A DNA stretch of 64,000 nt, taken from an uncultured Acetatifactor sp. (lineage in GTDB: Bacteria; Bacillota; Clostridia; Lachnospirales; Lachnospiraceae). Below are positions 1 to 6,534 of this stretch, piece after piece. The translations under genes were made by a program, and so were the position numbers. The notes under the pieces were generated by a model. It worked only from the letters and a program-made list of their open reading frames with translations. It searched no databases and was not told the DNA's origin. The stretch lies in the NCBI GenBank assembly GCA_947624245.1, contig CANQJL010000003.1, positions 62,001 through 126,000 of the forward strand. Reading direction: 5' to 3'. Positions within the stretch are counted from its first letter, which is position 1. Each line of letters opens with the position of its first letter.

Positions 1-393
1 GCGGTGTGAATGTAACCGTAGGGCTCCGTGAAATCATATTTCTCGGCGCGCTCGTCCGTGATTTCCACGCCGTTGATCACCGCGTCGTAACGGCCGTTGT
101 CCAGCCCCGCGAACAGGCCTTCCCAATCGCCTTCCACAAATTCCGCTTCCACACCAAGCTTCCCGGCGATCAATTGACCTACCTCCGTGTCAAAGCCCAC
201 CAGCTCGCCGCTCTCGTCATGGTAAGTCCAGGGCGCCCAGTTGCCCTCCATGGCAAAAACGATCGTTCCCTTTTTCTTGATTTCTTCCAACTGATCTCCC
301 GACTGATCTCCCGACTGTCTGCCGCAGGCGGCAAGACCAAGAGATGCCAAAAGACTGACCGAAAGTATCAGACTCAAAATCCTTTTCTTCATA
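1..393 (-). CDS. Amino-acid ABC transporter substrate-binding lipoprotein (3' end outside window)
   Basis: The first 131 codons of a periplasmic-binding-protein family 3 (SBP_bac_3) protein are present; the rest lies beyond base 1. A start at 393 fits an AGGAGG-type ribosome site about 8 bases upstream. Residues 1-22 form a lipoprotein signal peptide ending in LAACG, so the protein should be anchored to the outer face of the membrane. The mature part begins with IKKKGTIVFAMEG and continues with a GFDTEV and a DAVINGV stretch, typical of polar amino-acid or cystine receptors. Two overlapping QSGD units sit just after the lipobox. The family assignment is firm; the ligand cannot be read from this fragment. 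A strong promoter and a palindrome lie directly upstream. Confidence 0.9.
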
Positions 394-433
394 ATAAAAT
401 CCTCCATATACATCTCACAGACGTTGTCGATTT

Positions 434-450
434 CCTAGTAATTTGCTAGG
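434..450 (-). promoter_or_regulatory. Palindromic operator candidate downstream of the promoter
   Basis: CCTAGTAATTTGCTAGG is a near-perfect 17-base palindrome (CCTAGnAAnTTnCTAGG). It lies 13 bases downstream of the -10 box of the promoter at 464-492, so a bound repressor would block the start of transcription. The shape resembles sites of Rrf2-family regulators such as CymR or IscR, which would suit a cystine or amino-acid transporter. That link is inferred from shape only. Confidence 0.55.
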
Positions 451-463
451 GTATGTTGGGTTT

Positions 464-492
464 ATTATACTTTTCTGTATATTATTTGTCAA
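464..492 (-). promoter_or_regulatory. Sigma-A promoter of the binding-protein gene
   Basis: Read on the minus strand, a perfect TTGACA (487-492) is followed by a 17-base spacer and a perfect TATAAT (464-469). Both hexamers match the vegetative consensus exactly, so unrepressed transcription should be strong. This makes the palindrome just downstream a likely control point. Confidence 0.85.
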
Positions 493-640
493 TCCTTTTG
501 TGTGGAATACAAACAGCATTTTATGCGAAATACGACCGGCAAGCTATATGAAGTACCCTCGTCAGATCTTGTGCAAATCCTAAAATCCATGTTGCCAACT
601 CATCGGCCTTCGGTAGTATAATGAAAACAGGAGGACTGAC

Positions 641-1408
641 ATGACACAGGAAAATAAGAGATTGTTTTTGATCCAAAGGCTTCTTAAAGAACAGCCGCAG
701 TACCGAAATCTGCACGTTCCCTCTGACGAGACGGAACAGAAAGACCTGATCCGCTCCCTGATGAACATTCGCCCGCCCCGGCCGATTGGGGAAGATTTTC
801 TGGCGGTGCAGGACGAGTATCTGCAGGAGGAGACCGCCGCCAAGGGCATTACCGATATCGCCGACCTGACGCCCGCAGAGCCGGGCATCTACCTCTGGCA
901 GGGCGACATTACTACACTCAAATGCGGCGCCGTGGTGAATGCGGCCAACAGCGGCATGACCGGCTGTTATATTCCCTGCCACCGCTGTATCGACAACTGT
1001 ATTCACACTTATGCCGGAGTGCAGCTTCGCCTTGCCTGCGAATCCATCATGGAAAAGCAGGGACATGAGGAACCGACCGGACAGGCCAAGCTCACTCCCG
1101 CCTTTAATCTGCCTTGCGAATATGTCCTGCACACGGTGGGCCCGATCATTCATGGCAGAGTGACCGAACAGGACAGGGCGCTGCTGGCTTCCTGCTACCG
1201 CTCCTGTCTTGCGCTCGCACAGGAAAGGAACATTAAAAGCGTAGCCTTCTGCTGTATCTCCACCGGAGAATTTCATTTTCCCAACGAACTGGCGGCTGAG
1301 ATTGCCGTGCAGACGGTGCGGCGCTGCAAAGGCGACACGGAAGTGATCTTCAATGTTTTCAAGAACGCGGACTACGAAATCTATCGGGAACTGCTCGGGC
1401 GCGCATGA
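641..1408 (+). CDS. Macrodomain protein-ADP-ribose hydrolase
   Basis: A 255-residue protein of the zinc-dependent macrodomain class found in Firmicutes and often encoded beside a SirTM sirtuin. It is predicted to remove ADP-ribose from modified proteins in the cytoplasm. The N-terminal ~85 residues are a helical extension. The macrodomain core shows WQGDIT near residue 88, AVVNAANSGMTGC near 98, the cysteine/histidine-rich PCHRCIDNCIH near 113 (the expected metal and catalytic loop) and VLHTVGP near 164. An AGGAGGA ribosome site precedes the ATG. Its last ~40 codons recur, about 90% identical, at 5215-5340, where a SirTM relic follows. No intact SirTM gene follows this copy. Confidence 0.9.
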   Translation: MTQENKRLFLIQRLLKEQPQYRNLHVPSDETEQKDLIRSLMNIRPPRPIGEDFLAVQDEYLQEETAAKGITDIADLTPAEPGIYLWQGDITTLKCGAVVNAANSGMTGCYIPCHRCIDNCIHTYAGVQLRLACESIMEKQGHEEPTGQAKLTPAFNLPCEYVLHTVGPIIHGRVTEQDRALLASCYRSCLALAQERNIKSVAFCCISTGEFHFPNELAAEIAVQTVRRCKGDTEVIFNVFKNADYEIYRELLGRA

Positions 1409-1456
1409 CGGCATCGGGTGATATCTGTCGTTTGTTTTCAAATACGCTCAAAACCA

Positions 1457-1485
1457 TTGTGTTATCCCTTGTTTTGCGTTATAAT
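1457..1485 (+). promoter_or_regulatory. Promoter of the AbiEi gene
   Basis: TTGTGT (1457-1462), a 17-base spacer and TATAAT (1480-1485) stand 22 bases before the ATG at 1508. An AAAGGAGG ribosome site lies between. The antitoxin gene therefore has its own promoter. Confidence 0.65.
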
Positions 1486-1507
1486 AAAAATCAAAGGAGG
1501 CTATGCA

Positions 1508-2272
1508 ATGGAACGATATAAAGAGCTTGCCGCTTTGCGCTGTTTTACACATAAAGATATGGTTCAACTTACCGGATCAGAGAATGCGGCGGCATGGCAG
1601 ATAAGAAGATATCTGCAAAAAGGATACATTGAGCGTGTGCGCCGCGATCTGTACGCAGTCATCAGCATGGAAACAGGACAGGCAATCCCTAATCGCTACC
1701 AGATTGCTTCCCGCGTAACAGATGATGCTTGCGTGTCTCATCATAGTGCCTTTGAATATTACGGATATGGGAATCAGGTTTTTTATGACGTGTACTTTGC
1801 TACCGAAAAGCGTGTCCGTCCGTTCTCCTATGACGGTGTAAATTACTGCCCGCTGGTCTGCCAGGGAAATGCAGGCATTATAGAAACCGATATCGGCGTC
1901 CGCGTGACTTCTTTGGAGCGAACTGTGATAGACAGCATAGCGGATTTTGAAAAGATAGGCGGTCTGGAAGAATTGCTGCGCTGCCTTCTCCTTATTCCTT
2001 TGCTTGACCCCAATAAGCTGCTTGCTGCGCTGGAGCTTTACGGTCTGAGCCAGCTATATCAAAAGGCCGGATATATTCTTGAAGCACTGAAAGATGACCT
2101 ATCTTTGCCGGAACACTTTTTTACGGAATGTGAAAGACGGTCCTCTGCCAGTAAAACCTACCTCTTTGAAAAGCAGAGCAACTTTGTTCTTCATAAAAGG
2201 TGGAAACTGTTTGCTCCAAAAGATTTGAAAGCTATCGTGAACAAGGGGGTAACTGACTATGACGCAATTTGA
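1508..2272 (+). CDS. AbiEi-type antitoxin / transcriptional regulator
   Basis: A 254-residue protein of the AbiEi antitoxin family (type IV toxin-antitoxin and abortive-infection systems). The N-terminal ~55 residues form the expected winged helix-turn-helix, seen in FTHKDMVQLTGSENAAAWQI followed by LQKGYIERVRRDLYAVI. The middle holds the family-typical ISH-like segment (VSHHSAFEYYGYGNQ) and VTSLERTVIDSI. The start at 1508 is chosen for its AAAGGAGG site. In this family the protein represses its own operon and counteracts the AbiEii nucleotidyltransferase toxin. Its stop overlaps the next gene by 14 bases, as in intact abiE operons. That toxin is cut short here, so the antitoxin appears to be left without its partner. 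Confidence 0.85.
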   Translation: MERYKELAALRCFTHKDMVQLTGSENAAAWQIRRYLQKGYIERVRRDLYAVISMETGQAIPNRYQIASRVTDDACVSHHSAFEYYGYGNQVFYDVYFATEKRVRPFSYDGVNYCPLVCQGNAGIIETDIGVRVTSLERTVIDSIADFEKIGGLEELLRCLLLIPLLDPNKLLAALELYGLSQLYQKAGYILEALKDDLSLPEHFFTECERRSSASKTYLFEKQSNFVLHKRWKLFAPKDLKAIVNKGVTDYDAI

Positions 2273-2438
2273 CCGCATTTCGCTTGGCAGGCAGGCCAAG
2301 GAACTCGGCTTTGTTCGCGATACTTTTGAAAAAGTCTGCCGACTTGCGGACGTTCTTAGTTTCATGGAAAGCGATTCGCTGCTTGCAGACAGCCTCGCCT
2401 TAAAGGGAGGCACGGCAATACGGATATCGGGGAAGTGA
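2259..2438 (+). pseudogene. Truncated AbiEii toxin (nucleotidyltransferase) remnant
   Basis: An ATG overlapping the end of the antitoxin gene opens a 59-residue frame starting MTQFDRISLGRQAKELGFVR and containing LALKGGTAI. The last part is the start of the nucleotidyltransferase motif (GGTALxL) of AbiEii toxins. The family normally continues for roughly 200 more residues, including the SxDID catalytic acids. Here the frame runs into RISGK and a stop, and no continuation is visible downstream. The catalytic core is lost, so the toxin should be inactive. The break is followed within about 70 bases by the promoter of the next toxin-antitoxin unit. Confidence 0.8.
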
Positions 2439-2508
2439 TAACTGTCTCCCTGAACAACTTAAACTGTTTGGATAAATTATAGTATCATAATATTATTAAG
2501 GACACGAC

Positions 2509-2537
2509 TTGACAAAAAGGAAAACGGGGCGTATCAT
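2509..2537 (+). promoter_or_regulatory. Promoter of the Panacea toxin-antitoxin operon
   Basis: A perfect TTGACA (2509-2514), 17-base spacer and TATCAT (2532-2537). The -10 box overlaps the left arm of the 28-base palindrome at 2535-2562, so a protein bound there would exclude RNA polymerase. Confidence 0.8.
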
Positions 2538-2562
2538 ATAGGTATCAAATGATACCTATATG
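2535..2562. promoter_or_regulatory. Perfect 13+2+13 palindromic operator
   Basis: CATATAGGTATCA, then AA, then the exact reverse complement TGATACCTATATG. The site spans the end of the -10 box and the transcription start, and its right end touches the GAGGAGG ribosome site of the first gene. The second gene of the operon encodes a helix-turn-helix domain, which makes it the obvious candidate for autoregulation through this site. Confidence 0.8.
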
Positions 2563-2575
2563 AGGAGGCATTGAG

Positions 2576-3016
2576 TTGATTCATGAACTAAAGACACGAA
2601 TTGAAAGTGAATTAGAAGTCAAAGCATATATTCAAAATTTAAAGTATGCACTTAACAATGGGGCAAAAATAAATTTTCAAGCAAAAAGGCTTGTTGATGA
2701 AAATAGAGACGAAAAATATACAAATCAATATACCGTAGATACTTTATTTCCTGATGAAGATCCTGTAGCTGCACTAAGAAAAGAATTACTAACGCTCTCA
2801 GTGGAAGAATATATACAGACAGTTAAGGATTTCCGTTTTCCAAAGAGAAGCGAAATGAGGGAATTTGGAAGAGTCTATAACGGAAAAGACGATGTATATA
2901 TCAAAATAAGAGTAGAGCTTCTTGGATCGTATGGCAATATGACAACATTTATAATGTCCTTTCATTTTGCCGAGAAACCATTTTTTCCGGAAATGTTTCC
3001 GTATAGGAAAAATTAG
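2576..3016 (+). CDS. Candidate toxin of a Panacea toxin-antitoxin pair, family not recognised
   Basis: A 146-residue soluble protein with no signal peptide or membrane segment. The start is TTG at 2576, placed 8 bases after a strong GAGGAGG; an internal ATG is not in frame nearby. The N-terminal half is charged (IESELEVKAYIQNLKYALNN, then RLVDENRDEKYTNQYT). The C-terminal half contains EFGRVYNGKDDVYIKIRVEL and MSFHFAEKPFFPEMFPYRK, which looks like a small alpha/beta fold. I do not recognise a catalytic motif. The toxin role is inferred from its position as first gene of a two-gene operon, 11 bases before a Panacea antitoxin, under an operator-covered promoter. Base composition is clearly AT-richer than the core genome, suggesting transfer. 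Confidence 0.6.
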   Translation: MIHELKTRIESELEVKAYIQNLKYALNNGAKINFQAKRLVDENRDEKYTNQYTVDTLFPDEDPVAALRKELLTLSVEEYIQTVKDFRFPKRSEMREFGRVYNGKDDVYIKIRVELLGSYGNMTTFIMSFHFAEKPFFPEMFPYRKN

Positions 3017-3027
3017 GGGGTGTTTTC

Positions 3028-4056
3028 ATGGATCTGAAAATCATAAAAAGGGAAAAGCGTTTGTGCACATGCTGCATGGAAGAACATGAAGTGAAAACCG
3101 TTCTCGTAAATGAAGAGACAACCTTTAAAAATAAAAGGATTACTTATGAAGCGTCTTATTTATATTGTGATACGGCGGAAGAATTATATATGGACGAACA
3201 GCAGATGCAGGAAAACGATATACGCCTCAAGAATGCTTACAGAAAATCAGAGGGGCTTTTGACATCAAGTGACATAAGCAATATTCGCGCGAAATTTGGT
3301 ATTAGCCAAAGTGATTTTTGTATTTTGCTCGGCTGGGGCAAAAAAACCATTACCAGATATGAAAGTCATCAGGTACAGGATAAGGCTCATGATACAATAT
3401 TAAAGAAAATAGATCAGGATCCGGAATGGTTCTTGTGGTTATTAAAGGATTCCAGGAAAAGTCTGTCCGCAGGAGCTTTTCAAAAATATTTAACTGCAGC
3501 TACAGCTTTATTTGAAAAGGATCAGGACGCTTACCTGCGAAAAGCGATTGAAGCTAATTACGCAAGATTTCAGGTAAATCCGCTTTTTCGCGGAAACACA
3601 AACTTATCCTTAGATAAAGTGGTAGATGTGATTCGATATTTTGCGGCATCTGCAAAAATTACTGCTCTTTATAAAGTTAAGCTTATGAAGCTTATGTGGT
3701 ATGCGGACGCTTTGTCCTATAAACTTAGAGGATTTGCAATAACCGGTCTCGTGTACCAGGCACTGCCGATGGGAGCCGTTCCGATAGGACATAATTCCAT
3801 CATCGATCTAAAAGACGTACCGTGCGAAGAAGTGGATATAGGGGAGACAAACGCATATCATTTTTCATTAAAGGGTGAGAATACATTCCCTTTTCTTACA
3901 GATGATGACAAAAAAATACTGGATACGGTGATTGAAAAACTCGGTAAAATGAATAAGAATGAGCTTATTAATTTTATGCATAAAGAGCAGGCATATATTG
4001 AGACAGCGCCCAGAGATGTGATTTCGTTTAAGTATGCGGAAAGCTTACAGATATAA
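3028..4056 (+). CDS. Antitoxin with MqsA-like zinc-finger/HTH and C-terminal Panacea (DUF4065) domain
   Basis: A 342-residue protein with three parts. Residues ~10-55 hold a zinc-finger-like segment with CTCC and a later YC; the second CxxC of MqsA-type proteins is incomplete. Residues ~80-135 form a helix-turn-helix of the MqsA/Xre type (SDISNIRAKFGISQSDFCIL, then WGKKTITRYE). Residues ~190-330 match the Panacea domain, with KLMKLMWYADALSYK, AITGLVYQALPMGAVPIGH and a helical tail. Panacea is known as an interchangeable neutralising domain able to serve many unrelated toxins, so the partner at 2576-3016 is likely its toxin. The HTH probably represses the operon through the palindrome at 2535-2562. 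Domain calls are strong; the pairing is inferred from synteny. Confidence 0.85.
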   Translation: MDLKIIKREKRLCTCCMEEHEVKTVLVNEETTFKNKRITYEASYLYCDTAEELYMDEQQMQENDIRLKNAYRKSEGLLTSSDISNIRAKFGISQSDFCILLGWGKKTITRYESHQVQDKAHDTILKKIDQDPEWFLWLLKDSRKSLSAGAFQKYLTAATALFEKDQDAYLRKAIEANYARFQVNPLFRGNTNLSLDKVVDVIRYFAASAKITALYKVKLMKLMWYADALSYKLRGFAITGLVYQALPMGAVPIGHNSIIDLKDVPCEEVDIGETNAYHFSLKGENTFPFLTDDDKKILDTVIEKLGKMNKNELINFMHKEQAYIETAPRDVISFKYAESLQI

Positions 4057-4251
4057 AACTATAAAGGCCGGACGCGCATATTTTAAGTATGCCCTGCACG
4101 TTAGGGATTTACATTTTATGATTTTTGTAGTATGCTTGTTATATAAAAGTATCGTATTAAACATTTATAAATTGATTCTAGGCCTGCATCCAGAGAAAAT
4201 AGTAGATGAATGAAAAGATACTAGTCAATGATGCATATTGGAGAGGAAATT

Positions 4252-5022
4252 ATGAAGAAAATATATGAGTTCAAGGGACTTAGTAAAAATCAAAAAAAGG
4301 AATTGACAAAAAACTATTTTAAAAGTGAATGGAAGAATCTTTTAATTTCTTACATTTTTATTATTTTGTCTTCATCAAAACCATTTTTTTCAAGTAAAAA
4401 TGGTGCCCTTTTTGTATTAATTTGGTTTACTTTAGCTATTCTATTGTCTATATATGCTTATATAAACCAAAGCGATTATATGAATAGCAAGAAAAAAGCA
4501 GTGAAATACTCAAGAAAACATAAAAATGTAGAAGTAGAAAAAGGCTCTACCTTTTTCCCAGAAATTGGTGGGGGGACTTTTATAGGAATGCAGGTTCTGG
4601 CTGCTCTTGTGGTTTATATTTTTATCTTACCGGTATCTTTATACTTGCAATTTAAAAATCGCGAAATCTATAACAAAGTTTATATGAAACTTTTAATAGG
4701 TATTTTTGCGGATACATATATTGTGGCTTTCTTTAACGTAACTCTTTATATTTTTATAGAATTTATACATAATTGTGTAAATGATAGAACGACTTTAAAG
4801 AAGACTATATCCTCGTTAAAATTAAAATATGTAATAGGCTGCGTTGGAGCAATTATTATTTTTTGTATGGCAATTATTTATTATTTTACTAAAGAATTTG
4901 AAGGATTATTTGGAGATATGGCCAGAAAAATCGTGGGGAGTATCTATATTATTTTTATACTGTATCCACTGATTAAGTGTATAAAACAAATGATTAACAA
5001 AAAGAAATTGTTATCTCAATAA
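4252..5022 (+). CDS. Polytopic membrane protein of unknown function
   Basis: A 256-residue protein with a basic, soluble N-terminus (MKKIYEFKGLSKNQKKEL) followed by about six hydrophobic segments. These include SYIFIILSSS, LFVLIWFTLAILLSIYAY, GMQVLAALVVYIFILPVSLY, IFADTYIVAFFNVTLYIFIE, YVIGCVGAIIIFCMAIIYYF and IVGSIYIIFILYPL. A longer frame starts at 4228, but GGAGAGGAAATT directly before the ATG at 4252 supports the shorter form. It resembles many clostridial small integral membrane proteins, but I recognise no family motif. Its composition is strongly AT-rich, like the toxin-antitoxin pair before it, so it may have arrived with that unit. No terminator is obvious between 4056 and 4228. Confidence 0.6.
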   Translation: MKKIYEFKGLSKNQKKELTKNYFKSEWKNLLISYIFIILSSSKPFFSSKNGALFVLIWFTLAILLSIYAYINQSDYMNSKKKAVKYSRKHKNVEVEKGSTFFPEIGGGTFIGMQVLAALVVYIFILPVSLYLQFKNREIYNKVYMKLLIGIFADTYIVAFFNVTLYIFIEFIHNCVNDRTTLKKTISSLKLKYVIGCVGAIIIFCMAIIYYFTKEFEGLFGDMARKIVGSIYIIFILYPLIKCIKQMINKKKLLSQ

Positions 5023-5214
5023 GGTATTTCTCCTTGCATATCTGCGCTTGTCCGCTCCGGTATTAAGTTAGTTTCCGTCTTCATATTCGGCCTTCTTCAC
5101 AAAAAACAAGACGCATAGAAATTGATCTACGCGTCCTAATGCTATTCCTGTATCACATTTTGGACTCATTACACTATCTGCATGATTTGGGGTTCTAATT
5201 CCTTTAATTCATTT

Positions 5215-5340
5215 AACAAACTGGCGGCTAAGATTGCCGTGCAGACGGTGCGTCAGTACAAAGGCGACACGGAAGTGATCTTCAATGTTTTCAAGGATGT
5301 AGACTACGAAATCTACCGGGAGCTGCTCGGGCGCGCATGA
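5215..5340 (+). pseudogene. 3' fragment of a second macrodomain gene
   Basis: About 126 bases match the last 42 codons of the macrodomain gene at 641-1408 (positions 1283-1408), with roughly 12 differences, including the same stop codon and four bases beyond it. Several differences are clustered (TCAGTA versus GCGCTG; GATGTA versus AACGCG). That level of divergence fits a paralogue better than a recent copy. Upstream sequence does not continue the gene, so only the tail survives. Confidence 0.85.
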
Positions 5341-5445
5341 CGGCGGAAGATTCAAAGGCAGTGTATACGTGCATCAGCTACGGAGAAAGGATCTGCCCGA
5401 AGGAAATTGCGGGCGGAGTATTGTGATCAATGCGGAAGTAAGTGC
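5337..5445 (+). pseudogene. C-terminal remnant of a SirTM-type sirtuin gene
   Basis: Directly overlapping the stop of the macrodomain relic, the frame MTAEDSKAVYTCISYGER followed by ICPKEIAG resembles the C-terminus of macrodomain-linked class M sirtuins, as I recall it (a MTA.NPKA.YACIN.GE..CP.EI pattern). A one-base shift then gives RSIVINAEVS, again like the family end. Only the last ~35 codons remain and the frame is broken. The junction sits at ATGACGGC, shared by the macrodomain end and the sirtuin segment, so a deletion between short repeats could have fused them. The sirtuin call rests on memory of family sequences and needs a search. Confidence 0.55.
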
Positions 5446-5473
5446 TTTTCAAATGAACATAATGATAGCATTC

Positions 5474-5504
5474 ATGGTTAAAATAAATCAATTATTTTAA
5501 CCAT
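5474..5504. other. AT-rich 13-base-pair hairpin
   Basis: ATGGTTAAAATAA, a 5-base loop, then TTATTTTAACCAT form a perfect stem. There is no clean T-tract on either side, so it is a weak terminator candidate. It lies in the 593-base gap 5023-5615, which otherwise holds only the macrodomain/sirtuin relics. Confidence 0.5.
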
Positions 5505-5615
5505 AACGATCTTTTGTAAACTATCATTATATTAACATTCGATGACTTACTGTAACTGTATGCAATGTATGACCTTCGTTTTATGAAAAATACATTTAAA
5601 ACGTACAATAATTGT

Positions 5616-5891
5616 TTAGTCTAGCATCAGCTTATCATAAATTAGCTCTACTTCATCCTTTCCTAGGTTCCATTGCCATATTATGTCCAATAACTGATCA
5701 TGTACTTCATGTAACCACTTTTCTACCTCATATTGATAACGCTGGTCACAACCATCTACAGAATCACCAGTAAGGTAAAAATTGTGCTTTTCCTCACCTT
5801 TAATGAATGTTAAAATGGCAGGTACGGTCTCCATGTTTAAAAACACAGTTACATTGTCCACACCTTTTCCATCATGTATCAACAACATCAC
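5616..5891 (-). CDS. Small hypothetical protein, third gene of the DUF4160/DUF2442 set
   Basis: A 91-residue acidic protein starting MMLLIHDGKGVDNVTVFLN. Its start overlaps the end of the DUF2442 gene in another frame, implying translational coupling. It has a possible beta-strand region up to residue 40 and a helical C-terminal half (YEVEKWLHEVHDQLLDIIWQ). I do not recognise the family. Position alone suggests it belongs to the same unit as the two genes upstream. The start could also be the second methionine. Confidence 0.55.
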   Translation of the reverse strand: MMLLIHDGKGVDNVTVFLNMETVPAILTFIKGEEKHNFYLTGDSVDGCDQRYQYEVEKWLHEVHDQLLDIIWQWNLGKDEVELIYDKLMLD

Positions 5892-6159
5892 TCTTCACCT
5901 CACATTCAAACGGTGTTGTAAATTTCAAAAGTTCACTGGATAAAATTTCAACCCAACCAGGCCATACTACATCACCGTACAATATTTCCACATGGGAAAA
6001 ATTGCCCTTTTCCACCATTATTTTCCATCTTGCTTTCATCGTTTCTGATACTTCTTGACAATTCATCACATACTCTAAGTCAAACAGACGTTTCTCCCCG
6101 TTTGAAAAGTCAATCAATATTTGATGATCATTTAATGGCTTTAAGTCTATTGCTTGCAT
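5872..6159 (-). CDS. DUF2442 family protein
   Basis: A 95-residue protein with the DUF2442 pattern: a short strand-rich start (AIDLKPLNDHQILIDFSNGE), KRLFDLEYV, then a VEILYGDVVWPGWVEI segment where the family has its WPNG-like motif. DUF2442 genes commonly follow DUF4160 genes, and the pair has been proposed as a small toxin-antitoxin-like module; its biochemistry is not established. The gene follows the DUF4160-like gene by 12 bases and overlaps the next gene by 20. Confidence 0.7.
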   Translation of the reverse strand: MQAIDLKPLNDHQILIDFSNGEKRLFDLEYVMNCQEVSETMKARWKIMVEKGNFSHVEILYGDVVWPGWVEILSSELLKFTTPFECEVKSDVVDT

Positions 6160-6171
6160 GAAATAGCCTCC

Positions 6172-6444
6172 TTATATGTGATCATTTACCTCATCTATTT
6201 CTAAACCTTTTGCAAGTCTCTCTAAAGAAAGATTTATATGATTCCGATTTCTCTTTATTAGACTTGATATTTCCTTTTCTTTATCACATGTACCCTCCAT
6301 TAAATCGCCAAGTATATTGAAAACAGACTCTTTATTTAAGCATTTAACATGGAAATGAGAATAATTGTGATTTCCATGATGTTGGCTTCGATTATAAAGG
6401 TACATTGATATTTTAAATTCATCTTGATGAAACCATTTTGGCAT
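6172..6444 (-). CDS. DUF4160-like protein
   Basis: A 90-residue protein with the HFHV signature of DUF4160 (here NYSHFHVKCLNKESV) preceded by MYLYNRSQHHGNHN, and the downstream LMEGTC and helical tail expected for the family. The usual HxPPHFH form is altered, so the assignment is good but not perfect. An AGGTGT ribosome site precedes the ATG. It heads a three-gene minus-strand unit with the DUF2442 and 91-residue genes. A hairpin at 6480-6506 separates it from the larger gene upstream. Confidence 0.6.
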   Translation of the reverse strand: MPKWFHQDEFKISMYLYNRSQHHGNHNYSHFHVKCLNKESVFNILGDLMEGTCDKEKEISSLIKRNRNHINLSLERLAKGLEIDEVNDHI

Positions 6445-6479
6445 TTGTTTACACCTTTCATACGGCCGTTTGTTTCTAA

Positions 6480-6506
6480 AAGGGACGATAAAATTTACCG
6501 TCCCTT
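6480..6506 (-). terminator. Hairpin after the coiled-coil envelope gene
   Basis: AAGGGACG and CGTCCCTT flank an AT-rich centre, and the symmetry extends as AAGGGACGrTAAA on both sides. On the minus strand a short TTTTAG follows. It lies 28 bases past the stop of the gene ending at 6535 and 35 bases before the next start, so it is a plausible but weak intrinsic terminator. Confidence 0.55.
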
Positions 6507-6534
6507 AATGCAATAAATAATACTTACTGTGATA

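Noticed and set aside
6-449. 147-codon plus-strand frame at the left end
   Set aside because: It is antisense to the binding-protein gene, whose signal peptide, ribosome site and promoter are all convincing on the minus strand.
521-1441. 306-codon minus-strand frame over the macrodomain gene
   Set aside because: The plus-strand frame carries clear macrodomain motifs and a ribosome site; the antisense frame has no recognisable domain.
5474-5504. Strong terminator
   Set aside because: The stem is perfect but made almost only of A and T and lacks a following T-tract, so it is reported only as a hairpin.
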